From contig JACQPU010000037.1 in NCBI GenBank assembly GCA_016207365.1, positions 1-9,597 of the forward strand: a stretch of 9,597 bases of DNA. The letters run 5' to 3'. A model generated the notes under the pieces. It worked only from the letters and a program-made list of their open reading frames with translations. It searched no databases and was not told the DNA's origin. Numbering within the stretch: position 1 is the first letter of the stretch; each line of letters opens with the position of its first letter. The stretch is from Ignavibacteriales bacterium. GTDB taxonomy: Bacteria; Bacteroidota; Ignavibacteria; UBA10030. Of the stretch, positions 1-7,100 are shown one piece after another. Position numbers and translations under genes: made by a program.

Positions 1-429
1 CAGGTAATCATATGCGGCACGCGCATCCATGTACACACCATCCTCGCCCGGTGACCCATCGCTCCTCCCGTAGCCGCGGTAATCAATGATGAACACGGAG
101 AATCCTGCATTGCGAAGTCTCCGCAATTTTTCCGACCGATGTGCCAGATTCCCGGCGTTGCCGTGAAAATAAAGAAGCGTCGCAACGGGTTCCTTTGCTC
201 GTACAAGCCATGCATGAATCCGCGTACCGTCTTCGGATTCAAAGAAATGATCCTCCGGATTCAGCCCCACGGCAGCCGAGCGGTAGAGGTTTTCGGAGTA
301 TCCGGACGGGAAATAGATGAGCTTTTCTTCAAAGATCATGGCGATAAGGGACCAAAAAAGGAGTGCGGTTGCAAGAGCAATGAGGATGGACCGTGAAAGA
401 CGAAGTATGGAGTTGGGTTTCTTTTGCAC
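1..429 (-). CDS. BEM46-like alpha/beta hydrolase, N-terminal part (runs off left edge)
   Basis: Only the first 143 residues are inside the window. Reading from a GTG at 429, the protein starts with a basic stretch and a hydrophobic segment (about residues 14-32, ILIALATALLFWSLIAM) that should act as an inner-membrane anchor. Next comes EEKLIYFPSGY, typical of the BEM46/ABHD13/YfhR-type serine hydrolases. The oxyanion motif LLYFHGNAGN lies at about 85-94 and the strand-turn IIDYRGYGRSDGSPGE at 114-128, both diagnostic of this family. The nucleophile elbow and the remaining catalytic residues would lie beyond position 1. The start is uncertain: the frame is open upstream to a TAA near 485, no ATG precedes the anchor, and the GTG lacks a clear ribosome binding site. 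An internal ATG at 339 would delete the anchor. The substrate cannot be inferred. It is divergent from the hydrolase gene at 560 but belongs to a different hydrolase branch. Confidence 0.85.
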   Translation of the reverse strand, partial: MQKKPNSILRLSRSILIALATALLFWSLIAMIFEEKLIYFPSGYSENLYRSAAVGLNPEDHFFESEDGTRIHAWLVRAKEPVATLLYFHGNAGNLAHRSEKLRRLRNAGFSVFIIDYRGYGRSDGSPGEDGVYMDARAAYDYL

Positions 430-486
430 GGAAGTGGCGGATGACGTACATTGCAGAAGGTAGGGAAAATAGTTATTAGTTTTTTG

Positions 487-536
487 TTATTGGTTATTAG
501 GGGACCCGTCAGACACCCAACCACAAATAACCAATA
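487..536. repeat. Inverted repeat of the TATTGGTTATT element in a divergent promoter region
   Basis: TATTGGTTATT at 488-498 is matched by its exact reverse complement AATAACCAATA at 526-536, giving an 11-bp perfect inverted repeat around a 27-base centre. The same core occurs in the 21-base inverted repeat around the four-helix gene at the right end of the window. The site fills most of the 130-base gap between two divergent hydrolase genes, so it could affect transcription of either. I see no convincing promoter pair in this gap. Confidence 0.75.
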
Positions 537-559
537 CCTCATAACAAACACGCACAACC

Positions 560-1450
560 ATGTTCTTTCATCATACCATATGCCTCCTCATGGTTCTCCC
601 AGCCCTTCTCCATACCCAAAGCTTCTACAATTTCCGCGACGGATTTCTCGATCGCAAGGGTGAGCTCGAGTCCATGGAGCTCGCGTTCGTGGCGGAAACG
701 GCGACTACAAGGACGTTCGATTTCCGGTTGACCTCCACCGCGGACGATTCGCTGTCCGGACGGATCCGCATGCCCAAAGGCGCGGGGCCCTTTCCCGCTG
801 CGCTGATGTGTGTCGGTCTGGAAACCGGCAAAGAGGTTATCGAAATGATCGAAGGGCAGGACAGCGTGTTTCTGATGGCAGCGGATTATCCGTTTGAGGG
901 GGAGTGGAACTTCCGCGGATGGGCAGCCGTGGGAACGACCTTCGGACTTCGTTCCGCGGGATATCGCACGGTCCCCCTGTTGCTGAATTGCCTGGACTGG
1001 CTGTTTGATCAGAGCATCGTTGACGAGAAGGATGTCACGGTGGTAGCCGTGAGCTTCGGGGCGTTCACAGGCGTTCCGGCCGCGGTGCTGGATGAACGAA
1101 TAAAACAGCTCGTTGTGGTTCAGGCAGGAGGAAATCTCGCCGGAGTTATTGCTCACAATTCGGAACGGTGGGGAGTGGCAATGCCGGGGTGGCTGGCAGG
1201 ATGGCTCGGTGGGGGCATTCTGGCGGCTTTCGAACCGACGAAATACATCCGCCACCTTGCGCCGCGGAAACTGCTGATGATCAACGGAGAGGGCGACACT
1301 TTTTTCCCGCGCACATCCGCCGAAACGTTGTTCAACACGGCCTACGAACCCAAGGAAATCATCTGGCACACGAGCAAGCATGTCATGCCGGGAGAGAAGG
1401 AGTTGATAAGAGAGTTGACGAATATTGTTGTGGAAAGGATTTATGAGTAG
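560..1450 (+). CDS. Secreted alpha/beta hydrolase (dienelactone hydrolase / acetyl-xylan-esterase-like)
   Basis: The product has 296 residues. The first 20 or so (MFFHHTICLLMVLPALLHTQ) form a short hydrophobic signal peptide, so the enzyme is probably exported. The hydrolase fold follows. LSGRIRMPKGAGPFPAALM (about 66-83) matches the first strands of esterases that act on small acyl or peptide esters. The nucleophile elbow VVAVSFGAF places Ser165 in an A-x-S-x-G variant of GxSxG. NGEGDTFFP gives Asp246 and TSKHVMPG gives His274, in the expected order for a complete Ser-Asp-His triad. The substrate is unknown. A Gly/Trp-rich hydrophobic stretch (about 208-223) may form a lid or substrate-access loop. 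The ATG at 560 has no visible ribosome binding site; a later in-frame ATG at 590 would spoil the signal peptide. The stop overlaps the convergent protease gene by 10 bases, leaving no room for a dedicated terminator. Confidence 0.85.
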   Translation: MFFHHTICLLMVLPALLHTQSFYNFRDGFLDRKGELESMELAFVAETATTRTFDFRLTSTADDSLSGRIRMPKGAGPFPAALMCVGLETGKEVIEMIEGQDSVFLMAADYPFEGEWNFRGWAAVGTTFGLRSAGYRTVPLLLNCLDWLFDQSIVDEKDVTVVAVSFGAFTGVPAAVLDERIKQLVVVQAGGNLAGVIAHNSERWGVAMPGWLAGWLGGGILAAFEPTKYIRHLAPRKLLMINGEGDTFFPRTSAETLFNTAYEPKEIIWHTSKHVMPGEKELIRELTNIVVERIYE

Positions 1451-2409
1451 CGGAGGTTCTCCATGCCTTCTCTGTGTCTTTCCCGCCTGACCGTAACTTT
1501 CGCATACCAGAGTAATGTTACAATTCCCACCGGAAGAGTAGCTCCCACCAGCCAGAGCGGAATTGCCGTCGTTGTTGGTCCCGCTGTGCCCTGAGATCCG
1601 CCATAGAGGACAAGCACTGCCACGAGATTGTTCCCAAAATGGGCAACCATGGGCGGAATCAGGCTGCGGCTTCTATAATAGAAGTATCCGAACAAAAGAC
1701 CAAGGATCGACAGGGAAATGAGACCGAGCGGATTGAAGTGAAAAAGGCCAAACACACCCCCCACGAGCACAACGCTCTTCCATCCCATGGTTCGCTCAAA
1801 CGTGCGCTGGACAAATCCACGAAAAAAGATTTCTTCGCACAATGCAGGAGTAAGGCACACGACGAACACAAGCCACACAAACTCCACAGGACTGCGGGCT
1901 GTGAACAACTCGGCTCCAACTTGCATCAGTTCGTCAGGGATTCCGAGTTGTCGAACGAGCTCATCGGCAATGAAATTTGAGGATGGGATAATCATGAGAG
2001 TCGCGAGGAGTGCAAGTGCGATTTCCGAAACGCGGGAGCCCGTAAATCTGATATACAGGCGCACGTCCGAAGAGTGCCAGCGGCGCACAAGAAGGACTGT
2101 GGGCAAAAGCATCAGCAGATATTGCGAAAGCACGATGGCAACGCGGAGCGGATCGGCCAGGTCGCGGAGGTGACGGAGAAGCGTGTGGAAATAACCCCCA
2201 TCTGCGACGTTCTCTGAGATTCCCCCGATAAACACGGCAACGATGGCAAGCAACGACTGACCGTTGAAGTACAACACACCGATTCCCAGAAGGGCAAGTA
2301 GAGCTGAGCTGTTGAGGCTGCGGCCGGACCGTTCCCACGATCCGTCGAACGAAACACCTGAAGATTGGGGGTAGGAGGAGTCTCCTGCAGGTGAAACCGG
2401 GACTGTCAC
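1441..2409 (-). CDS. CPBP family intramembrane glutamic protease (Abi/CAAX-type)
   Basis: This is a 322-residue multi-pass membrane protein. The family motifs are intact: EEIFFR (Glu192, Glu193, Arg197), FGLFH (Phe220, His224) and HFGNN (His257, Asn261). In CPBP/Rce1-like proteins these residues build the catalytic site within the membrane. Known members cleave prenylated proteins, process or protect against peptides, or act as membrane scaffolds; the substrate here is unknown. Hydrophobic segments lie at about 36-63, 90-108, 128-143, 178-191, 213-245, 252-271 and 283-301. The first 30 residues are polar and rich in Ser/Gly/Pro. The start is a GTG at 2409 that overlaps the upstream gene's TGA in a GTGA arrangement, so translation is probably coupled. 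It is the last gene of the three-gene operon led by the aquaporin. Confidence 0.9.
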   Translation of the reverse strand: MTVPVSPAGDSSYPQSSGVSFDGSWERSGRSLNSSALLALLGIGVLYFNGQSLLAIVAVFIGGISENVADGGYFHTLLRHLRDLADPLRVAIVLSQYLLMLLPTVLLVRRWHSSDVRLYIRFTGSRVSEIALALLATLMIIPSSNFIADELVRQLGIPDELMQVGAELFTARSPVEFVWLVFVVCLTPALCEEIFFRGFVQRTFERTMGWKSVVLVGGVFGLFHFNPLGLISLSILGLLFGYFYYRSRSLIPPMVAHFGNNLVAVLVLYGGSQGTAGPTTTAIPLWLVGATLPVGIVTLLWYAKVTVRRERHREGMENLRYS

Positions 2410-3359
2410 ACTTGTCCCTGTGCGGCCTGATTGAACTCACCCCTGCGGGCACGCAAATCGAAGTACAGGACAGTCGTGTACAGCGGAGCGACGATCACCT
2501 GGGCAATGGAGGCAATTGCATTCACGATGCCGAATCCAAACCCGAACGACGAGAGCATTGTCCGTACGAGCTCGGCATCGGGTTCACCGCTGCCCAGAGA
2601 TGAAAGCATCTCGAAGTACGACCGGAAGAAATCCCACAGCACGACGAGATAGAGGGGCGTCATGAGAAGCGAAACTGCGAAGCTCACAATCAGACTCATG
2701 AGGAGCAGGATGCCGAACGTGCGCCACCAATGTCCTCGAACGAGCGTCCAGCTTCTCCGAAATGCCTCAATGATATCGCAATGTTCCCAGGCAATGGCCG
2801 GGACAGTGAAGGCGAAACTTACGACGAGGTAAACGGCCGCGGCGATGGTGATGAAAATCAATACTCCACCGAGGAGACCGAGAAGGATGGATTCTGCGGC
2901 GATGGCTGCGACAATGAGCGCGTACGGAATTGCGACAATGAGGCCGAGACCTACGAATTCAAGAATGTACTGCCCAAAGACCTTTAGCAAACGGATGCTG
3001 AGAGTGCTTCTGAGCGCTTCCTGCCAGGAGACTGCCTTGCTGCTCATTTCGGAACACCCGGTGATTGTGATGCCCACGGTAGCGGCAATGGTGCCGGCGA
3101 GAAGGATCACGATTCCGAAAAAGAACCATGCGAAAAACCCGACAATGGATGACACGGTTTCGCGATCAAACTCGCCCCCCGTTCTTCCGGCAAATTGAAG
3201 AATCTGATCGAATCCGTTCTCTATTGCTACAGCGAAAACGATTGCCGCAGGTCCGAGAAGGATGGCAGAGACGATGAGATTTCTGAGCCATGTGGAAGCG
3301 ATCAACTTGAACCAGCGATCGAACAGATCGCCGAGAGTCATGGGTGCAAGGGGTATCAT
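2406..3359 (-). CDS. Multi-pass membrane protein, GPDPase membrane-domain (PF10110)-like
   Basis: The product has 317 residues from the ATG at 3359. The open frame extends further upstream, but that part lies inside the aquaporin gene; starting at 3359 leaves 8 bases after the aquaporin stop. MTLGDLFDRWFKLIASTW at the N-terminus, PAIAWEHCDIIEAFRRSWTLVRGHWWRTFGI at about 187-217 and the closing APLYTTVLYFDLRARRGEF (291-309) are characteristic of the membrane domain found fused to some glycerophosphodiester phosphodiesterases and in stand-alone YciC-like proteins. No catalytic phosphodiesterase domain is present. About six hydrophobic segments are visible (about 27-46, 71-100, 131-153, 157-189, 213-243, 273-297). 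The molecular role of stand-alone members is unsettled. It is the middle gene of the operon; its TGA overlaps the GTG of the protease gene by 4 bases. Confidence 0.8.
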   Translation of the reverse strand: MIPLAPMTLGDLFDRWFKLIASTWLRNLIVSAILLGPAAIVFAVAIENGFDQILQFAGRTGGEFDRETVSSIVGFFAWFFFGIVILLAGTIAATVGITITGCSEMSSKAVSWQEALRSTLSIRLLKVFGQYILEFVGLGLIVAIPYALIVAAIAAESILLGLLGGVLIFITIAAAVYLVVSFAFTVPAIAWEHCDIIEAFRRSWTLVRGHWWRTFGILLLMSLIVSFAVSLLMTPLYLVVLWDFFRSYFEMLSSLGSGEPDAELVRTMLSSFGFGFGIVNAIASIAQVIVAPLYTTVLYFDLRARRGEFNQAAQGQV

Positions 3360-3367
3360 TGGTGCTC

Positions 3368-4045
3368 TCAGTTCGTGGTCTGGCTTTCCTCGAGAATGTT
3401 CCGGTATGCAGTGGCTGCAATCACCGCACCCACCAGCGGTCCCACCCAGTAAAGCCACAGATGTCCGGTTAATCCACTCGCAAGCGCCGGTCCGAGGTGA
3501 CGCGCCGGATTCATTGCGCCTCCGGTAATCGGTCCGCCTACCAGCACACCAAGCGTAACGGTAAGGCCAATGAACAGGCCGCCAACTTTGGGAGCCCGTT
3601 TGTCTATCGCCGTTCCGTACACAACGAACATAAGAAAGAAGGTAAGGATGATCTCCGTAAGCAGACCCTGACTCACGCCGACGTCTCGTGCGAGGGCCGG
3701 AGTGCCAAAGTTCACGGCATGGAGGGCTTCAGAGGGGACGCAAACAAGGACGGCATAGGAAGCGACGAGGGCGCCAAGGCATTGAGCAATCACGTAGCCC
3801 GCCGCGTTCTTCCAATCGATTTTACCGGCGGTGAGCGCTCCGACGGTCACGGCAGGATTCAGGTGGCCTCCGCTGATTGACATCGTTGCACTGATCATGA
3901 CCCCAATGGCGAGTCCGTGCGCAAGAGCAATACCGGTAAGGCCGAGAGCGCCGCCGGTCAGATGATCCGCTGCAATAGATCCCACACCGGCAAAAATCAG
4001 GGTAAAAGTCCCGATAAATTCGGCAAACCAGGCTTTGGGGTTCAT
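3368..4045 (-). CDS. MIP family aquaporin / aquaglyceroporin
   Basis: The product has 225 residues from the ATG at 4045, which is preceded by GAAGGAG five bases upstream. A TTG one codon earlier would sit only two bases from that site, so I prefer the ATG. Both pore-lining NPA motifs are present: SGGHLNPAVTVG (Asn63) and TGGAMNPARHLGPAL (Asn179), the second followed by the conserved constriction Arg182. Six transmembrane helices and two half-helices fit the usual length of about 225-270. By motif counting against E. coli AqpZ, the selectivity-filter positions are His43 (Phe in AqpZ), Val167 (His in AqpZ), Gly176 (Thr in AqpZ) and Arg182. This is not the strict water filter and suggests a wider pore that may pass small neutral solutes, which is an inference. 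It is the first gene of an operon with two further membrane proteins and has a good upstream promoter. Confidence 0.93.
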   Translation of the reverse strand: MNPKAWFAEFIGTFTLIFAGVGSIAADHLTGGALGLTGIALAHGLAIGVMISATMSISGGHLNPAVTVGALTAGKIDWKNAAGYVIAQCLGALVASYAVLVCVPSEALHAVNFGTPALARDVGVSQGLLTEIILTFFLMFVVYGTAIDKRAPKVGGLFIGLTVTLGVLVGGPITGGAMNPARHLGPALASGLTGHLWLYWVGPLVGAVIAATAYRNILEESQTTN

Positions 4046-4052
4046 CAATGCT

Positions 4053-4115
4053 CCTTCAGGAACGAGTGCGCTTATCGTATCCCTTTTTTCTCACTTTGTC
4101 AACGGGGCCTGAAGG
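4053..4115. repeat. 8-bp inverted repeat bracketing the aquaporin promoter
   Basis: CCTTCAGG at 4053-4060 and CCTGAAGG at 4108-4115 are exact reverse complements. On the coding (minus) strand one arm lies just upstream of the -35 box; the other contains the AAGG of the aquaporin ribosome binding site. The spacing of about 55 bases between arm centres would suit a pair of operator half-sites. It would also allow a hairpin hiding the ribosome binding site in any transcript that reads through from the upstream beta-helix gene. It could be chance. Confidence 0.45.
4074..4102 (-). promoter_or_regulatory. Sigma70-like promoter of the aquaporin operon
   Basis: On the minus strand a perfect -35 box TTGACA (4102-4097) is followed after 17 bases by TACGAT (4079-4074, four of six matches to TATAAT). 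The predicted start of transcription falls near 4067, about 20 bases ahead of the aquaporin ATG, leaving a short leader that holds the GAAGGAG ribosome binding site. The position fits a dedicated promoter for the three-gene operon. Confidence 0.6.
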
Positions 4116-4119
4116 CACC

Positions 4120-4159
4120 AAAAACAAAGGGGCGGCACGGAAAACGCGTCGCCCCCTTT
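4120..4159 (-). terminator. Rho-independent terminator after the beta-helix gene
   Basis: On the minus strand AAAGGGGGCG (4159-4150) can pair with CGCCCCTTT (4134-4126), with one bulged G and a 15-base loop, followed by GTTTTT. It sits about 20 bases after the stop of the beta-helix gene and just before the aquaporin promoter, so it insulates the two units. Confidence 0.65.
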
Positions 4160-4179
4160 TGGGAGAATCGTTGTCGGAA

Positions 4180-7100
4180 TCAGCGAACCAGAAGCATTCG
4201 TCTGGTTTCGACAAATGTGCCTGCTTCAATGCGGAAGAAGTACACTCCGCTGGCAACCTGCTGGCCCGTCAGATTCCGTCCGCTCCAGGTCACCGTGTAG
4301 AATCCGGCGGTCTTTTCATCATTGACAAGCGTCGCTACCTCGCGGCCCAGCAGGTCGAACACCTTCAGGGAAACCGTTGTGGCCTCCGGGACTTGGTAGC
4401 GAATCGTTGTTTCCGGGTTGAAGGGATTCGGGAAATTCTGATGTATGGCGTAGGTCGTTGGAAGGGCTTCCGGATTCTCGACGCTCAGGACCAGTCCTGT
4501 GGAGAACGTATGCACGTCAGACGTGGCAAATCCCTCACGTGTGTCGGAAGCCACGACTCTCCAGTAGTACGTCGTATTTGGTGAGAGCGTATTCGCCGGG
4601 GTAAGGTATGATGTGTCCGGAATTGCCTCAACAGCGGTAAAGGTCTCAAACGTGGCAGATGAAGAATAGTGAAGGATGTACTCCACCGCATCTCCGTCGG
4701 GATCGACCGAACGCCTCCAGATGAACCGGGGGCTGGACGTGCCGATGGTTGCGTTGAGGGCGGGGGAAACCAGTGCAAAGGGATAAGGGCTGTTATTCTC
4801 GTACCGGAATCCTTTGAAGAGCGTATCTGCCTTCCCATTGGCATTGTACACGATGACGTGTACCGGTCCGCCACGTCCCGGCGGAACGGTGAATGCGATG
4901 AGGTCGGAACTTACATAGTTTGTATTCTCCAGCGTGTCCTTTCCCAGCACCACAATTGCGCCAGGCAGAAACTGTCTTCCGCGCAGAGCGGCTGTCATTC
5001 CGCCGGAACGAGGCGACTCACCCGGCGTGATCTGTGCGATGGCTGGGCGGGCTTCTGACAGATACGTCGGGGCGGTAAGGAACGGCTGCCAGTCGATTTG
5101 CTCGCTTACATGATCTCCGCTGCCGTCGGGATTCATGAGTCCGAGACCATCGGTATCTGCAACGTCCCGAGGTCCACTCGCATGACCCCAATAGTTATTC
5201 TCGGCGTTCAGGGCCGGTATGGTGCCGTAGTAGGTCGAGCCGTCCTGATTACGGAAGAAGGTATTCCCCGTGACACGGGAGTCGGTGGTGGTGTACCACA
5301 TGTTGAATCCGGCTTCATTGAGGGCAATGAAGTTGTCAACGATAGCGATAACCGTGTCGGAATACGAATATATGCCGGCGTCCCCGTTCTCCAGGATCGT
5401 ATTATTGCGGATCAACGGGTTGGAATAATATGAGGTGATCCCCTCGGACAGATTTCCCGTAACATTGTTCTTTTCAAAGTTCAGTGAATCAACATAGGAG
5501 AAATACGCTCCACCATATTGGTGGCCGTAGATATCGTTTTCCCAAACGTGCGCGAATGTGGAATAATTAATTTCCAGGCCCGAACTTCGGCTTGTAAGAA
5601 ATGAATTCTTCCAGACCCAGAGGGAATCAATGTAGTAAAAGGTTGACCCATCGTATCCTTCCGCCACGGTGTTGCCGGTGATGTATGCTTTGAGACAAGA
5701 GTATACATACATGCCGTTATCGTCGTACTGCCCTCGGAAAATGTTGTTTTCCACCACCAGTGAATCCACGCTGTACACGTAGAGGCCTTCGTACGAGTTT
5801 CGGAGGACCGAGTTCCTCGCAATATGGGCAGAGGTCATGTAACCGATGTCCATTCCCGTATAATAGACGCCATCGATGACATTGTCATGGATGTTTGCGT
5901 GCTCGAACCCATACACCTCAAAACAATCATAGGTCACCGATATAAAATGATTGCGCAGGATGTCTGCAAAACTCCCACCCTCGTATGTTCCACTCGCGTA
6001 GAGCCCCTCGTAGGAATTCTGAACTTTGTTGTCGTTAATCCACAGTCCGCGCGTGACATAGACGTCCATGGCGGTGTAATCAATGTTCGACAAGTCATTC
6101 ATGCGAATGACGGCGCTTCCCGCGTCGTAAACATAGACACCGCCGTAATAATAGTTATTGATGATGTTGCGTTCGACATGAACGGAATCAACTCCGTAAA
6201 GGTACACTGCCTCGCCGTCATCGCCCTGAGTCATATAGTTCTCGGCAATGGTAATGACGGCTGGATACTCGACAACGGCTGTGGATTTCACTGACGCCGG
6301 GCCGCTTGCACCGTATTCGTAATAGTACCCGCCGCCGTAGGCACCGCCATAAATTCCGTATTGGGAAATGATCATCGAATTTTCCCTGATCGTTACGGGG
6401 CCGGTTTGATAGAATTCCACATGCGAATCGCCGCTTCTTTCTATTCTATTCCGCCGGATTGTGATGTACGACGGGTATTCCGGATTGATATCATCCGGAT
6501 ACCAGTAATCCATGAATATGCCGTCATACCAGCTTGCATAAATCAAATTGTCTTCGATCGTCGTGTAGGATGTGCCGTACAGAGTAATGCCGTTGCCGAA
6601 ATTGCCTACATGGTCCATGGTTGCTGCCGTACCCGCTGTAACCGATTGTTTCTTCTGACGCGGCTCGGGCGGAGGCAGCTCGCGCGTTCGCGGGAGTGAC
6701 TTCCGCTCGGGTTTGATATGTTGTCTTCGTGCATCGAATTCGGCGCGAAGCTTTCTCTCGCGCTCAAGAACCGGGGATTCGTCGGTCGGGACACGAAGCG
6801 GAATTAGCTCCACCTGGGCAGTCGCTGTGGCCAGCGTAGGAACTGTGACAACACGGGTGGAGTCGCCAATGGAATTCCCGCGGATGGCGCTGTATTCACC
6901 GCCGTACAAGGAAACGCCATCCCAGGAATTTCCAACAACGATATTCTCTTCGATGACGTTGTAGCCCCCACCTCCGTAAATCCTGATGCCGACGTACATG
7001 TTTCGTCCCACATAATTCTGCCGAATGGTCAGGTAATCCGATTGGAACGACGCTATTCCGGACGAGTAGCTCCACATGACGACGTTCTTCTCTATGGTGA

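Noticed and set aside
539..1381. A 280-codon open frame on the minus strand opposite the secreted hydrolase
   Set aside because: The translation is rich in His, Arg, Cys and Pro with no recognisable motif, while the plus frame has a signal peptide and a full catalytic triad.
3360..3458. Upstream extension of the membrane-protein gene to 3458
   Set aside because: The extra 33 codons lie inside the aquaporin coding sequence and are Cys/His/Gly-rich, unlike the family. The ATG at 3359 fits both the domain start and the operon spacing.
4048..4584. A 178-codon plus-strand frame over the aquaporin leader and the end of the beta-helix gene
   Set aside because: It runs antisense across the terminator, the promoter and the conserved sorting domain. 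Its composition does not look like a protein.
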